Below are positions 37,212 to 47,795 of a stretch of DNA of 64,000 bases, one piece after another (positions within the stretch are counted from its first letter, which is position 1; every line of letters begins with the position of its first letter). Source of the DNA: Rahnella variigena. Its GTDB lineage: Bacteria > Pseudomonadota > Gammaproteobacteria > Enterobacterales > Enterobacteriaceae. The notes beneath the pieces are model-generated. The model was not told where the DNA came from, ran no database searches, and saw only the letters and a program-made list of their open reading frames with translations. Made by a program: the position numbers and the translations under genes. The stretch covers positions 4,526,001-4,590,000 of the forward strand of contig NZ_NSDJ01000001.1 of assembly GCF_003610915.1 (NCBI RefSeq). The letters are read 5' to 3'.

Positions 37212-38741
37212 TTATTTTTGTGTCTGCGGACGCATTGCCGGGAACAGGATAACGTCGCGGATGGTGTGGCTGTTGGTGAACAGCATAACCATACGGTCGA
37301 TACCAATGCCCAGACCGGCAGTCGGTGGCAGGCCGTGTTCCAGCGCTGTTACGTAGTCTTCGTCGTAGAACATCGCTTCGTCGTCGCCTGCATCTTTCGC
37401 AGAAACCTGATCAGCAAAACGCTGTGCCTGGTCTTCTGCATCGTTCAGCTCAGAGAAGCCGTTACCGATTTCACGGCCGCCGATGAAGAATTCGAAACGG
37501 TCAGTGATTTCAGGGTTCTCGTCATTACGGCGCGCCAGCGGAGAAACTTCTGCCGGATACTCGGTAATGAAGGTTGGCTGGATCAACTGTGCTTCAGCGG
37601 TTTCTTCGAAGATCTCGGTCACGATACGGCCCAGACCCCAGCTCTTCTCGATTTTGATGCCGATAGATTCTGCGATAGCGGTCGCTTTAGCCAGATCGTC
37701 GAGATCAGCTACATGAGTTTCCGGACGGTATTTGCAGATCGCTTCGCGCATGGTCAGCTTGGCGAAAGGCTTGCCGAAATCGAAAGTCTGGTCGCCGTAC
37801 TGCACAACGCTGCTGCCCAGAACGGATTCAGTCAGCGTGCGGAACAGGGTTTCAGTCAGAACGATAAGGTCTTTGTAATCCGCGTACGCCATGTAGAGTT
37901 CCATCATGGTGAACTCTGGGTTGTGACGCGGAGAAACGCCTTCGTTACGGAAGTTACGGTTGATTTCGAATACGCGATCGAAGCCACCAACAACCAGACG
38001 CTTCAGATACAGTTCCGGCGCGATACGCAGGTACATGTCGATGTCGAGGGCATTGTGGTGGGTGATGAACGGACGTGCCGCTGCGCCACCAGGGATCACC
38101 TGCATCATCGGGGTTTCGACTTCAATGAAGCCGTTTTCCACCATGAAGCTGCGGATGCCAGACATGATCTGAGAACGGATTTTGAAGGTCTTACGGGAAT
38201 CTTCGTTAGCGATCAGGTCGAGATAACGCTGACGGTAACGCGCTTCCTGATCCTGCAGGCCATGGAATTTATCCGGCAACGGACGCAGTGCTTTGGTCAG
38301 CAGACGCAGTTCAGAACAATGGATCGACAGTTCGCCGGTCTTGGTTTTGAACAGTTTACCGGTCGCACCCAGGATATCGCCCAGGTCCCATTTCTTGAAT
38401 TGCTCGTTGTAGATGCCTTCCGCAAGGTCATCACGCGCAACGTAAAGCTGGATACGGCCGCCGACATCTTGCAAGGTCACAAAAGATGCCTTGCCCATGA
38501 TACGGCGGGTCATCATACGGCCACCGACGGTGACTTCGATGTTTAATGCTTCCAGTTCTTCGTTGGTTTTTTCGCCATATTTCGCATGCAATTCATCAGA
38601 GATGCTGTCACGACGGAAATCGTTAGGGAAAGCGATACCGGATTCACGCAGTAAAGCCAGCTTCTCACGACGAGCTTTCAGCTCGTTGTTAAGATCTGGT
38701 ACGTTTTCTGCGCTTTGCGCTGCTGGTTGTTGCTCAGACAT
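37212..38741 (-). CDS. lysS: Lysyl-tRNA synthetase, class II
   Basis: The 509-residue enzyme charges tRNA-Lys. An N-terminal OB-fold anticodon-binding domain (about 65-150) is followed by the class II core: motif 2 around [19 protein letters not shown] (about 265-283), the loop PGGAAARPF, and motif 3 [13 protein letters not shown] (about 482-494). It begins [20 protein letters not shown], as in E. coli LysS. It follows prfB by 9 bp, the conserved prfB-lysS operon. Confidence 0.98.
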   Translation of the reverse strand: MSEQQPAAQSAENVPDLNNELKARREKLALLRESGIAFPNDFRRDSISDELHAKYGEKTNEELEALNIEVTVGGRMMTRRIMGKASFVTLQDVGGRIQLYVARDDLAEGIYNEQFKKWDLGDILGATGKLFKTKTGELSIHCSELRLLTKALRPLPDKFHGLQDQEARYRQRYLDLIANEDSRKTFKIRSQIMSGIRSFMVENGFIEVETPMMQVIPGGAAARPFITHHNALDIDMYLRIAPELYLKRLVVGGFDRVFEINRNFRNEGVSPRHNPEFTMMELYMAYADYKDLIVLTETLFRTLTESVLGSSVVQYGDQTFDFGKPFAKLTMREAICKYRPETHVADLDDLAKATAIAESIGIKIEKSWGLGRIVTEIFEETAEAQLIQPTFITEYPAEVSPLARRNDENPEITDRFEFFIGGREIGNGFSELNDAEDQAQRFADQVSAKDAGDDEAMFYDEDYVTALEHGLPPTAGLGIGIDRMVMLFTNSHTIRDVILFPAMRPQTQK

Positions 38742-38750
38742 TTTGGTTCC

Positions 38751-39849
38751 TCATAACCCGGCTTTCAAACTTGCCTCAATGAATTTATCCAGGTCGCCAT
38801 CCAGTACGGCCTGCGTATTTCGCGTTTCGACGCCCGTGCGTAAATCTTTGATACGGGAATCGTCCAGCACGTAAGAACGAATCTGGCTGCCCCAGCCGAT
38901 GTCAGACTTGTTGTCTTCCAGCTGCTGTTTATCCGCATTTTTCTTTTGCATCTCATACTCATAAAGCTTCGCACGCATCTGCTTCATGGCCTGATCTTTG
39001 TTTTTATGCTGGGAGCGGTCGTTCTGACACTGAGTCACAATGTTGGTCGGAAGGTGGGTAATACGTACCGCAGATTCCGTTTTGTTGACGTGCTGACCAC
39101 CCGCACCGGACGCGCGGTATACGTCGATACGCAGGTCGGCAGGGTTAATTTCGATTTCGATATCATCATCCACTTCCGGATACACAAACGCGGAACTGAA
39201 AGACGTATGGCGACGGCCACCGGAGTCGAACGGGCTTTTACGCACCAGGCGATGAACGCCGGTTTCTGTACGCAGCCAGCCGAACGCGTAATCACCGATA
39301 ATCTTGATGGTTGCAGATTTAAGCCCTGCCACTTCACCGTCAGATTCTTCGATAACTTCTGTTTTGAAACCTTTGGCTTCTGCCCAGCGCAAATACATAC
39401 GCAGCAGCATGCTCGCCCAGTCCTGCGCTTCCGTACCACCGGAACCCGCCTGGATATCGAGATAGCAGCTCGCGTTATCGTATTCGCCGGAGAACATGCG
39501 GCGGAATTCCAGCTGTTCCAGTTTGGCGGTCAGTACATCGAGTTCGGCAACCGTTTCGTTGAACGTGTCTTCATCGTCGGCTTCAACAGCCAGTTCCAGC
39601 AGGCCGGTCACATCTTCCGCGCCCTGCAACAACTCATCGATGGTTTCAACGATAGCTTCCAGAGAGGAACGTTCTTTGCCCAGCGCCTGTGCGCGTTCTG
39701 GCTCGTTCCAGACGTCCGGCTGTTCCAGCTCGGCGTTTACTTCTTCGAGGCGTTCTTTCTTGGCATCATAGTCAAAGATACCCCCGAAGAACGACTGTCC
39801 GCTCGGACAGGTCCTGAATGCGGTTCTTAACCGGATTAATTTCAAACAT
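38751..39849 (-). CDS. prfB: Peptide chain release factor 2, with programmed +1 frameshift
   Basis: RF2 ends translation at UGA and UAA. The ATG at 39849 opens [14 protein letters not shown]. After 25 codons the frame meets TGA (39774-39772) in GGGGGTATCTTTGAC. A +1 shift there continues [13 protein letters not shown], giving 365 residues as in E. coli. The anticodon-like SPF tripeptide ([10 protein letters not shown]) and catalytic GGQ ([13 protein letters not shown]) are present. A reading that treats the downstream frame as starting at 39845 yields a false N-terminus. It is co-transcribed with lysS. Confidence 0.97.
39771..39786 (-). promoter_or_regulatory. prfB programmed +1 frameshift site
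   Basis: The minus strand reads CGGGGGTATCTTTGAC: a Shine-Dalgarno-like GGGGG three bases before the slippery CTT and the in-frame stop TGA followed by C. This is the well-known autoregulatory site: low RF2 leaves the ribosome paused at UGA and favours the shift. Confidence 0.95.
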
Positions 39850-39979
39850 GATTTTTCGCGTCTTACGTTAGATTCGGAGTTGGCCCAATGCCATTCGAAC
39901 CGCCGATTCTAACGGAATTAGCGGTCTTTTTATAGCAACGAGCCGTTTTTTTGCAGGGTTTATTGTGGGTGAAAATCGC

Positions 39980-41713
39980 TTATTTCGGCCATAAATGTTC
40001 GATGATCAACTGAACGCTGCGATTTCCCCGAAATTCATTGATATCCAGCCGGTACGCCAGCTGCACTTCGCGGATACTGCTGTCCGGCCAAAACGTCGGA
40101 TCAATGTTAAAGGCGATACCGTCGAGCAGCGGGCCTCCGCCGACCGGTTCGATCATCAGTTTGAGATGGCGTTCTTTCAGCAGTTTTTGTTGCAGGATGC
40201 GGAAGGTGCCGTCAAACGTCGGTTCAGGAAACGCCTGTCCCCACGGACCACCGTCACGCAGCATTTCAGCCGTATCTATTGTCAGTTCATGAGCCGACAG
40301 TTCGCCATCCGACCAGACCACGCCTTCAAGATGTGAAGGATCCAGCCATTCACCGACCAGTTCGGCGAACTTGTCACGAAATTCGTCGAACTTGCTTTCT
40401 TCAAGCGACAAACCGGCAGCCATCGCATGCCCGCCGAATTTCATCATCAGACCGGGATTTAGCGTATCGAGACGTTCAAGCGCATCGCGCATGTGCAACC
40501 CCGCAATCGAACGGCCGGAGCCTTTCAGAATGCCATCGCCTGCGGGAGCAAACGCAATCACCGGCCGGTTAAAACGCTCTTTCAAACGTGATGCCAGAAT
40601 ACCGACCACGCCCTGATGCCATTCCGGATGGTACATCGCAAGCCCAAACGGCAGCGCTTCGGTGCTCCGCTCGAGTTTGTCGCACAGCGCCAGCGCTTCA
40701 ACCTGCATGCCCTGTTCTATCTCGCGGCGGGTCTGGTTCAGCGCATCCAGATCACTGGCCAGCGCACGCGCCTGACCGATATCTTCGCTGAGTAAAAGCG
40801 CCACGCCCACCGACATATCATCAAGACGTCCGGCGGCATTGAGCCGTGGCCCGAGCGCGAAACCTAAATCGCTGGCGCACAATGTGCGGGCTTCGCGCCC
40901 CGCCACTTCGAGCAGCGCGCGGATCCCCGCCCGGCATTTTCCGGCACGGATACGGTTCAGCCCCTGATACACCATGATGCGGTTATTAGCATCAAGCGGC
41001 ACAACATCCGCCACGGTTCCCAGCGCCACCAGATCCAGATGTTCCGCCAGATTAGGGATCGCCAGACCGTTTTGCTCGAACCAGCCGCTGTCACGTAAAG
41101 CACTGCGTAACGCCAGCATCAGATAGAACGCTACGCCGACGCCCGCCAGCGATTTAGACGGAAACTCGCAGCCGACCAGATTCGGGTTAATAATCGCTTC
41201 GGCATCCGGCAACGTTTCGCCTGGCAAGTGGTGATCGGTGACCAGCACCTGAATGCCCTTTTCATGGGCGAGCGTGACGCCTGCATGAGATGAAATACCG
41301 TTATCAACGGTCAGGATCAGCTCTGCGCCGCGTGACGCTGCCTGTTCGACGACTTCCGGGCTGAGGCCATAGCCGTCTTCAAAACGGTTAGGTACCAGAT
41401 AATCCAGATTCCCGCAGCCCATGCTGCGTAAAGACAACAGCGTCAGCGCGGTGCTGGTTGCGCCATCCGCATCAAAATCACCGACGATAATAATACGCAG
41501 ACGTTCAGCCAGCGCTTTTTGCAATAACGCGACCGCAGTATCAATGCCGTCGAGTTGCTGATAAGGCAGCATTCCGCGCACGCTGCGCTCAAGTTCCTGA
41601 CTTTCTTTCACGCCCCGGGCGAGATACAAACGGCGCAACAAAGGGGAAAGATCGGCGGGAAGTTCCACGCCAGTCGCTGCCTCACGGCGGCGAAGTTGAG
41701 TCTGCAAGGTCAC
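39980..41713 (-). CDS. recJ: Single-stranded-DNA-specific 5'-3' exonuclease RecJ
   Basis: The 577-residue DHH-family nuclease acts in RecF-pathway recombination and mismatch repair. It has motif I VGDFDADGATSTAL (about residue 76-89), the DHH motif VTDHHLPG (about 158), DNGISSHAG and the DHHA1 motif region FGGHAMAAGLSL (about 425). The start is GTG at 41713 (MTLQTQLRRREAATG), matching the E. coli start MKQQIQLRRRE. It is 6 bp after dsbC in the conserved xerD-dsbC-recJ order. Confidence 0.97.
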   Translation of the reverse strand: MTLQTQLRRREAATGVELPADLSPLLRRLYLARGVKESQELERSVRGMLPYQQLDGIDTAVALLQKALAERLRIIIVGDFDADGATSTALTLLSLRSMGCGNLDYLVPNRFEDGYGLSPEVVEQAASRGAELILTVDNGISSHAGVTLAHEKGIQVLVTDHHLPGETLPDAEAIINPNLVGCEFPSKSLAGVGVAFYLMLALRSALRDSGWFEQNGLAIPNLAEHLDLVALGTVADVVPLDANNRIMVYQGLNRIRAGKCRAGIRALLEVAGREARTLCASDLGFALGPRLNAAGRLDDMSVGVALLLSEDIGQARALASDLDALNQTRREIEQGMQVEALALCDKLERSTEALPFGLAMYHPEWHQGVVGILASRLKERFNRPVIAFAPAGDGILKGSGRSIAGLHMRDALERLDTLNPGLMMKFGGHAMAAGLSLEESKFDEFRDKFAELVGEWLDPSHLEGVVWSDGELSAHELTIDTAEMLRDGGPWGQAFPEPTFDGTFRILQQKLLKERHLKLMIEPVGGGPLLDGIAFNIDPTFWPDSSIREVQLAYRLDINEFRGNRSVQLIIEHLWPK

Positions 41714-41719
41714 GAAAAA

Positions 41720-42442
41720 TCAACCACCCGTTTTATGTGAAGGATCCTGCTGATCAAGCATGGCGGCCATTTCTTTTGGCGGCTGATAGCCAGGGATCAA
41801 AGTACCGTCTGCCAGCACCACAGCCGGCGTGCCGGTGACGCCAAACTGCACGCCCAGCTCAAAGTGTTTCGCTATATCGCTGGTTTTGCAGGTCGCTGAT
41901 GTGATGTCATCACCACGCATTGCCGCATCAAAACTGGTTTTGCGGTTGCCTGTACACCAGATCGACTGCATATCTTTCTCAGTTTTAGAATTCAGCCCCT
42001 GACGCGGAAACGCCAGATAACGCACGGTAATCCCGAGATCGTTATACTCTTGCATCTGCTGATGCAGTTTGTGGCAATAGCCACAGGTGATGTCGGTAAA
42101 CACCGTAATCACATGTTTTTCGTTTTTAGCTTTGTAGATGATCATCTCGTTTTGCAGCGCATCCAGCTTTTTAACCAGCGCTTTGTTGGTCACGTTGACC
42201 GGATGAGTGCCGCTGACGTCATACATCGGCCCCTGCAAAACATGCTTGCCATCTTCAGTGATATAAATCGTGCCGCTGTCGGTGGAAACGGCGCTCAGGC
42301 CTTTTACCGGCGTAGGCTGTACCTCGGCATTGCTCATACCCAGTTTGCCCAGCGTGGCTTTGATTGCTGCATCGTCAGCATGGACCGCGGAGCTCATACA
42401 CGCAGTCAGGAATGTCAGCAGCAGTAAACCTTTTTTCATCAT
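41720..42442 (-). CDS. dsbC: Thiol:disulfide interchange protein DsbC
   Basis: The 240-residue periplasmic disulfide isomerase has a signal peptide (MMKKGLLLLTFLTACMSSAVHA), an N-terminal dimerisation domain and a thioredoxin-like domain with active site TCGYCHK (about residues 119-125). The cis-proline turn is VTGTPAVVLADG. A second pair of cysteines (IWC and ATC) matches the structural disulfide. DsbD keeps it reduced. It lies between xerD and recJ. Confidence 0.97.
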   Translation of the reverse strand: MMKKGLLLLTFLTACMSSAVHADDAAIKATLGKLGMSNAEVQPTPVKGLSAVSTDSGTIYITEDGKHVLQGPMYDVSGTHPVNVTNKALVKKLDALQNEMIIYKAKNEKHVITVFTDITCGYCHKLHQQMQEYNDLGITVRYLAFPRQGLNSKTEKDMQSIWCTGNRKTSFDAAMRGDDITSATCKTSDIAKHFELGVQFGVTGTPAVVLADGTLIPGYQPPKEMAAMLDQQDPSHKTGG

Positions 42443-42464
42443 GTCGTCCTTTCTCTCCGGCGTG

Positions 42465-43424
42465 TTACGCGCGGGGATGATGTTGTTGATGTAGCTGTTT
42501 GAGTCGTTCAGTCGCTACATGGGTGTAAATTTGAGTGGTTGATAAGTCACTGTGACCTAACAACATTTGCACCACGCGCAGATCCGCACCGTGGTTTAGT
42601 AAGTGAGTGGCGAAAGCGTGGCGCAGAACGTGGGGTGACAAACGTTCCGCATCAATGCCCGCAAGGATCGCATAGTGTTTGATACGATGCCAGAACGTCT
42701 GACGCGTCATTTGCTGCGCGCGGTTACTCGGGAAGACGATATCCAGCGACTGACCGTTGAGCAGCCACGGTCTGCCGTGCTCGAAATAATTCTCGATCCA
42801 GTACACCGCTTCCTCGCCCATCGGCACCAGGCGTTCTTTATTCCCTTTACCGATAACCCGCACCACACCCTGCCGCAGGCTCAGATCACTGAGCGTCAGC
42901 CCGACCAGTTCAGAAACACGCAACCCGGTGGCGTACAGCAGTTCGAGCATGGCTTTATCGCGCAATTCCAGGGGAACATCCACACTTGGCGAAGCCAGTA
43001 ATGCATCGACCTGCGCTTCACTGAGATCTTTCGGCAGCCGCTGCGGTAATTTTGGCGAAGACAGCAAAGCTGTCGGGTCATCCTGACGTACAGATTCGCG
43101 GTTCATATACTGGAACAAACGGCGCATCGCGCTGAGCAACCGCGCCGAACTGGTGGCTTTGTAACCACCTTCAATACGTTCGGAAAGGAAAGACTGCAAA
43201 TCTTCCGCACTGACATGCAGCAAATCGGTCTTATTGTGATGCAGCCAGCCCAGCAGAGATTTCAGATCCTGCCGGTAAGACGAGAGCGTATTTTCTGCGA
43301 GATTCCGCTCAATCCACAGCATATCCAGAAACTGTTCTGTCAGGCTCTGATCCGCCTGATTCACCGCTTGCAGAGCCTGCTCAGAGGTCACGTCCTGAGT
43401 GTTCACATTATCTTGTTTTGGCAT
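42465..43424 (-). CDS. xerD: Site-specific tyrosine recombinase XerD
   Basis: XerD resolves chromosome dimers at dif with XerC and FtsK. Catalytic residues appear in [12 protein letters not shown] (Arg), KGNKERLVP (Lys), [14 protein letters not shown] (His and Arg) and [14 protein letters not shown] (His and Tyr). The ATG at 43424 has AGGAG 7 bp upstream and gives 319 residues, about 20 more than E. coli XerD. The extra residues precede [19 protein letters not shown] further upstream frame start at 43475 lacks such support. Confidence 0.95.
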   Translation of the reverse strand: MPKQDNVNTQDVTSEQALQAVNQADQSLTEQFLDMLWIERNLAENTLSSYRQDLKSLLGWLHHNKTDLLHVSAEDLQSFLSERIEGGYKATSSARLLSAMRRLFQYMNRESVRQDDPTALLSSPKLPQRLPKDLSEAQVDALLASPSVDVPLELRDKAMLELLYATGLRVSELVGLTLSDLSLRQGVVRVIGKGNKERLVPMGEEAVYWIENYFEHGRPWLLNGQSLDIVFPSNRAQQMTRQTFWHRIKHYAILAGIDAERLSPHVLRHAFATHLLNHGADLRVVQMLLGHSDLSTTQIYTHVATERLKQLHQQHHPRA

Positions 43425-43534
43425 TCCGACTCCTGTTTCCTGAGCACATACTGCGCCAGCCATTATGCCTTTCATGCATCCAAATCTGCTACACTGCCTG
43501 CCATTCGTATTCTTATGACGTTATGGCAACAAGC

Positions 43535-44053
43535 ATGAAAATTGGACTTTTCTACGGTTCCAGCACCTGTTACACCGAAATGGCGGCGGAAAAAATTCGC
43601 GACATTCTGGGCGAAGAACTGGTTGATTTGCACAACATTAAAGATGTTGATCCTGATGTGATGGAAGACTACAGCATCCTGATCCTAGGCATCCCGACAT
43701 GGGATTTCGGCGAAATTCAGGAAGACTGGGAAGCCGTCTGGAATCAACTTCCTACGCTTAAATTACGCGGCAAAATTGTTGCCATGTACGGTATGGGCGA
43801 CCAGCTCGGCTACGGCGAATGGTTCCTCGACGCGCTTGGGATGCTTTACCATCAGCTGGTGCCGCTGGGAGTTCGCTTTATCGGTTTCTGGCCGACTGAA
43901 GGCTTTGAATTTACCAGCCCGAAACCGCTAAGTGCCGATGGCAAACATTTCGTCGGACTGGCACTCGACGATGTGAATCAGTTTGATCTCACCGAAGAGC
44001 GCCTGCAACAGTGGTGCGAGCAAATCCTGCTGGAAATGGACGCCCTGCTGTAA
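43535..44053 (+). CDS. fldB: Flavodoxin FldB
   Basis: The 172-residue FMN-binding electron carrier begins [20 protein letters not shown], the phosphate-binding loop. It has [16 protein letters not shown] and [17 protein letters not shown] isoalloxazine loops as in FldB. In E. coli FldB is induced by SoxRS. The ATG at 43535 fits the E. coli start; an ATG four codons upstream is also in frame. It diverges from xerD, the conserved layout. Confidence 0.95.
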   Translation: MKIGLFYGSSTCYTEMAAEKIRDILGEELVDLHNIKDVDPDVMEDYSILILGIPTWDFGEIQEDWEAVWNQLPTLKLRGKIVAMYGMGDQLGYGEWFLDALGMLYHQLVPLGVRFIGFWPTEGFEFTSPKPLSADGKHFVGLALDDVNQFDLTEERLQQWCEQILLEMDALL

Positions 44054-44086
44054 CGCCTCGCCATCCGCAACAGGTACGCCGCAACT

Positions 44087-44539
44087 TCAGCCCGGTTTTG
44101 CCGGGCTTCGCGGATGAGTATTCAGCAGTATCTGGCGCAAATGCCGCCACTCTTCCTGACTCATGCTGTCCGAGGCCAGCCACAAACGCTGCCTTCTGCT
44201 GCGCATTGCCTGCGCCAGACCGCCTTTGAGTTTCTCCCGACGCAGTGAAAGCAACGCGCCGTGACTTATCATCCACACCGGGTGTTTAATCTGCCATTCA
44301 TGACCGCGCCACAAAAGACGGTAATCATCAGTCAGAACAATTTCACCCGTACGTGCCGTGATACGCCGCTGACTACGAATGCATTCAAACAGCACCAGCA
44401 ACAGCAGCGTCATCCAGACAGGCCAGTAACCCGCAGGCCAGGGTGCCAGCAAAATCATCAGCATCACCGCACCGTAACATCCCAGTGAGAAAAGCTGACT
44501 GCGCCAGGACACCCTGAGATCACATCGCCACAGGGCCAC
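44087..44539 (-). CDS. ygfX: YgfX (CptA) inner membrane protein
   Basis: This small membrane protein is coded downstream of sdhE. It has two transmembrane helices (about residues 13-35 and 38-50) and a C-terminal soluble part with [20 protein letters not shown], as in YgfX. GTG at 44539 gives [15 protein letters not shown], which lines up with the E. coli start MVLWQSDLRVSWRAQ. That start lies inside the end of sdhE. The only alternative start upstream is TTG at 44569. E. coli YgfX has been described as a toxin that disturbs the cytoskeleton, which is debated. Confidence 0.85.
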   Translation of the reverse strand: MALWRCDLRVSWRSQLFSLGCYGAVMLMILLAPWPAGYWPVWMTLLLLVLFECIRSQRRITARTGEIVLTDDYRLLWRGHEWQIKHPVWMISHGALLSLRREKLKGGLAQAMRSRRQRLWLASDSMSQEEWRHLRQILLNTHPRSPAKPG

Positions 44540-44804
44540 GGGCTTTGTTTCGCGTCTGAATAAGGGCAACCATGCGTTGTAATTCGGTATCGTTTGGCTC
44601 GCCGTGATTCATCAGCCAGTTGAACAGATCTGGGTCATCGCAGGTCAGCAGGCGGACAAATACCTCTTTATCGGCCTCACTCAGCGAATCATATTCATGC
44701 TCGAAAAACGGCATGATAGAAATATCCAGCTCGCGCATACCACGGCGGCAGGCCCAGTGAACTCGGGAACGGTTATTAATATCCAGTTGATTTTTGCTTT
44801 CCAT
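44520..44804 (-). CDS. sdhE: Succinate dehydrogenase flavinylation factor SdhE
   Basis: The 94-residue protein helps attach FAD covalently to SdhA and FrdA. The RGxxE motif is present in [20 protein letters not shown], and [16 protein letters not shown] follows as in E. coli. Six extra N-terminal residues (MESKNQ) precede LDINNRSRV, because the base triplet at the E. coli start position is CTG here. It overlaps the downstream ygfX. Confidence 0.95.
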   Translation of the reverse strand: MESKNQLDINNRSRVHWACRRGMRELDISIMPFFEHEYDSLSEADKEVFVRLLTCDDPDLFNWLMNHGEPNDTELQRMVALIQTRNKARGPVAM

Positions 44805-45064
44805 AACAAGGCTCTTTGTTGGGATACAGAACGTGAGTTTCTTTATGTCTGCGATGATTCTACCAGCGGCACGTCAAGCAACGTAACTTTTCAGTGCCCT
44901 GTTTTGTCAATCTACGTGATGTGCCGTAAAACCTGCTGTAAACCTGTCGGATGTTTTACATTCTCTGGAAGGCATCCCGTAAAAGGCACCAATAACTGTT
45001 TTCAAAGCGGGTGGGCTCTTTTACCATGAGGTATCAGTCACATTTCATTGACCGGGATTAGAAA

Positions 45065-46057
45065 ATGGCTAACGAATTTCCCTTTCCACCGCAAAAACCT
45101 TCAGCGTCGTCTCATCTGCCGCTGACGTTGATCTCTCTGGAAGACTGGGCGCTGGTAACCATGACCGGCGCAGACACCATGAAGTACCTGCAAGGTCAGG
45201 TCACTGTGGATGTCGATGCGCTGGCAGCCGACAGCCACGTTCTTTGCGCGCATTGTGACGCGAAAGGAAAAATGTGGAGTAACCTTCGTCTGTTCAAACG
45301 TGGCGACGGTATGGCTTTTATTGAGCGTCGTAATTTGCGCGACACTCAGTTAACCGAAATGAAGAAATACGCGGTGTTCTCTAAAGTGACGTTCACGGCT
45401 GACGACGACGTCGTATTGCTCGGCGTGGCAGGTTTTCAGGCCAGCGCCGCACTGACAGGTCTCTTTTCAACATTGCCAACGGCAGAGCAACAGGTCGTGC
45501 AACAGGATGAAACCACCCTGCTGCATTTCTCCCTGCCGGCAGAACGTTATCTGATTGTGACCAGCCCGGAAAAAGCCCGTCAGGTGGTCGAAGAATTAGG
45601 CGAGCAGGCGCAGCGTAACGACAGTCAGCAATGGCTGGCGCTGGATATCGAAGCCGGTTTCCCGGTGATTGATACACCAAACGCCGTTCAGTTTATTCCT
45701 CAGGCGACCAACATTCAGGCGCTCGAGGGCATCAGCTTTACCAAGGGCTGCTACGCCGGTCAGGAAATGGTGGCGCGAGCAAAATACCGTGGCGCCAATA
45801 AACGCGCGCTTTACTGGTTGTCCGGCAAGGCGAGCAAAGTGCCCGCTCCGGCAGATGACCTTGAATTGCAACTCGGGGAAAACTGGCGTCGTACCGGTAC
45901 CGTTCTGGCGGCCGTTCAGCTCAGCGACGGCACGGTTTGGGTTCAGGCGGTGCTGAATAATGACCTTGAAGCCGACGCTAATCTGCGTGTGCGTGAAGAT
46001 GCCACCAGTCAGCTGAGCATTCAGCCATTGCCGTATTCGCTGGAAGAAACGAAGTAA
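45065..46057 (+). CDS. ygfZ: Folate-dependent iron-sulfur cluster protein YgfZ
   Basis: The 330-residue protein helps assemble or repair Fe-S clusters, including that of MiaB, using tetrahydrofolate. It is related to the T-domain of glycine cleavage. The family motif [17 protein letters not shown] (about residues 226-242) holds the essential Cys. [14 protein letters not shown] near the N-terminus also fits. It is divergent from sdhE-ygfX, as in E. coli. Confidence 0.96.
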   Translation: MANEFPFPPQKPSASSHLPLTLISLEDWALVTMTGADTMKYLQGQVTVDVDALAADSHVLCAHCDAKGKMWSNLRLFKRGDGMAFIERRNLRDTQLTEMKKYAVFSKVTFTADDDVVLLGVAGFQASAALTGLFSTLPTAEQQVVQQDETTLLHFSLPAERYLIVTSPEKARQVVEELGEQAQRNDSQQWLALDIEAGFPVIDTPNAVQFIPQATNIQALEGISFTKGCYAGQEMVARAKYRGANKRALYWLSGKASKVPAPADDLELQLGENWRRTGTVLAAVQLSDGTVWVQAVLNNDLEADANLRVREDATSQLSIQPLPYSLEETK

Positions 46058-46068
46058 CAGTAACTGAC

Positions 46069-46098
46069 ATCACCGCCTTCGATCCGCAAGGCGGTGAT
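46069..46098. terminator. Hairpin between convergent ygfZ and the CYTH gene
   Basis: ATCACCGCCTT (46069-46079), 8-base loop, AAGGCGGTGAT (46088-46098): an 11-bp perfect stem located between converging stops. It can serve both strands. Confidence 0.7.
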
Positions 46099-46105
46099 TA
46101 TTCAC

Positions 46106-46636
46106 TTAATCGTGAGGGTGTTTGCCTTTGGCATTGAGCAAATCAACATAAGCCTGATCGACCAGTTCCTGCCGCTCAATGCCTAACTTTTCCAGTAAAT
46201 CCTCAGCAATCGCAATGCCCTGTTCCGGCGTTTCGCTCTCATCCAGCATCACTTCAAACTCAAGATAATCCCCCAGATGTTTGACCCGATCGAGATGCAA
46301 ACGGGTCTGGCCGGTCATAAATAACGTCCGCTGTTTGATGACCCGCCCGGCAGCGCCATAAGCCAGCGTCAGAGTTTCACGCAGACTGTCGGGATCCTGA
46401 GTTTCGGTCAGCTGGTAGAAACTGGTTTTCGGGCCTGCCTGATCCGGACGCTGATAGAAAATCAGTTCACCGCGAACAGGCGAAAAAGTGCGTAATTTAA
46501 GTCGTCCGTGCGGGCAGATAAAAAAGGTATCGTCCTGATCAATGAAGTCCGGCAAGCCGTCGGCAAGCAGAGCAAGTTTTTCATACATCGCTGAAAAATC
46601 ATCAATTCTGGCTTTAATTTCAATGTTTCTGGCCAT
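46106..46636 (-). CDS. CYTH-domain protein (class IV adenylate cyclase / thiamine triphosphatase-like)
   Basis: The 176-residue protein starts MARNIEIKARIDDF. It has the EIK strand that coordinates metal and triphosphate, then paired basic/acidic strands (GRLKLRTF, ELIFYQRPD, RLHLDRVKHLGDYLEFEVML) that build the CYTH tunnel. Family enzymes act on ATP, thiamine triphosphate or inorganic triphosphate; which applies here cannot be told. Ribosome site AGGAG lies upstream. Confidence 0.88.
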   Translation of the reverse strand: MARNIEIKARIDDFSAMYEKLALLADGLPDFIDQDDTFFICPHGRLKLRTFSPVRGELIFYQRPDQAGPKTSFYQLTETQDPDSLRETLTLAYGAAGRVIKQRTLFMTGQTRLHLDRVKHLGDYLEFEVMLDESETPEQGIAIAEDLLEKLGIERQELVDQAYVDLLNAKGKHPHD

Positions 46637-46836
46637 CCGTTACTCCTTTAATGGTTCACGCTTTTTATCTGATTTAATCAATATCCCATGACCTTACAAT
46701 GACATTCTGCGAAGCGGGCGCAAATTCTTTGTCACTCATTCACGTATTTCCTGTCATTAGCAGATAAACTCCCCACATCGGGTGTTGCATGCACCTTTCA
46801 CATCACGCCAGAAAAGGCCGGAGGCCAGAGTCCAGA

Positions 46837-47277
46837 ATGATATGGATTATGCTTGCTGCAATTGTTGTGGTTTTTATTGTGGGTTATTGGTTTATGACGG
46901 CAGACACCCGTAAAGCGAACGCGTCTCTCGCCAGTCTGTTGAAAATTAAGCCGGTTTATATTGATTCAATGCTGCTGGAAATGGGCAAACGACAAAGTCA
47001 GATGTTTATCCGCTCAATAAGCGGTGGATACGCTGAAGAGATCCGCAAAGCAGCCTACGTTGTGTTTATTTATCAGACATTTATTAAAGATGCCTCAGAA
47101 GAAAATATCATCCGCTGGCGTAACATTCTGGTGCGCGCACATCTGTCGCCACAGTTAAGCAGTGAACACGCCGAACTGGCGCTGTTCTATTTTGCCGAAC
47201 TGGATATTGAACCCTTCGAACTGGCGCAGTTTCGGCGCAACTACAACGAAACCTATAACCAGATCCATCTGGTTTAA
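46837..47277 (+). CDS. DUF1198 family membrane-anchored protein, YicN-like
   Basis: From the ATG at 46837 the product is 146 residues, beginning MIWIMLAAIVVVFIVGYW, one transmembrane anchor. A cytoplasmic helical domain follows. It aligns along its length with my recollection of E. coli YicN (MIWIMLATLAVVFVVGF start, central QNLLQWHRIL versus ENIIRWRNIL here). GGAGG lies 12 bp upstream. An in-frame ATG at 46789 would add 16 residues before the anchor and is less likely. Function unknown. Confidence 0.78.
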   Translation: MIWIMLAAIVVVFIVGYWFMTADTRKANASLASLLKIKPVYIDSMLLEMGKRQSQMFIRSISGGYAEEIRKAAYVVFIYQTFIKDASEENIIRWRNILVRAHLSPQLSSEHAELALFYFAELDIEPFELAQFRRNYNETYNQIHLV

Positions 47278-47281
47278 ACGT

Positions 47282-47310
47282 AAAAAAGCCGCTGATTCAG
47301 CGGCTTTTTT
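47282..47310. terminator. Bidirectional rho-independent terminator
   Basis: AAAAAAGCCGCTG, loop ATT, CAGCGGCTTTTTT between the converging YicN-like and ygaC genes. Confidence 0.92.
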
Positions 47311-47333
47311 GCATCCCCGGCATCGCCAGAGGA

Positions 47334-47669
47334 TTATCTGAAAACGTTATCCAGATAACTCGCCAGGATCTGGCGTGAACTGAAACCGTGGCAAATTCCA
47401 TAATAGGTTTCGTTGTCGCTGGAAACATCCAGCGGGAAATTCTTGTACGCATCACAGCTACGAAACGATGCTGTCGGTTCCGCAAAACGCTCACTGCGCT
47501 CTTTCAGCGCCGGGTGTATCACCAGGGCAGTCCGGCCAAACCGCGCTTCCCGGTTTACATACACATAATGCTCGCCACGGCGATAACCGTAAGCTTTATC
47601 ATCAACAAAATCGCGTTCAAACCCTGAGGTTTCTAAAACACGTGCCACTTCATCTGGCCGTAAATACAT
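47334..47669 (-). CDS. ygaC: YgaC, DUF2002 family protein
   Basis: The 111-residue product begins [20 protein letters not shown]. It shares [20 protein letters not shown] and [13 protein letters not shown], then [10 protein letters not shown], with E. coli YgaC. The ATG at 47669 has AGGAG at 6-bp spacing; nine further upstream codons are not needed. E. coli ygaC is listed among Fur-regulated genes; its role is unknown. As in E. coli it lies near ygaM and nrdHIEF. Confidence 0.88.
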   Translation of the reverse strand: MYLRPDEVARVLETSGFERDFVDDKAYGYRRGEHYVYVNREARFGRTALVIHPALKERSERFAEPTASFRSCDAYKNFPLDVSSDNETYYGICHGFSSRQILASYLDNVFR

Positions 47670-47795
47670 GGTTGCTCCTCGCTTCTTTAACCGCAAGGCG
47701 ACCTTACCGCAATAACTCTGCCAGACAATGCGTTTATCCCAAATTTTGGCGTATTTAGGATTTATCTAAACGCCTTAACCCTGCCACGAAAAAGG

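Noticed and set aside
37218..38546. 442-codon open frame antisense to lysS
   Set aside because: lysS is unmistakable on the other strand; this frame has no domain and the composition of a reverse-strand artefact.
39774..39849. prfB as a broken gene because of the in-frame TGA
   Set aside because: The stop is part of the conserved programmed frameshift site, so the gene is intact.
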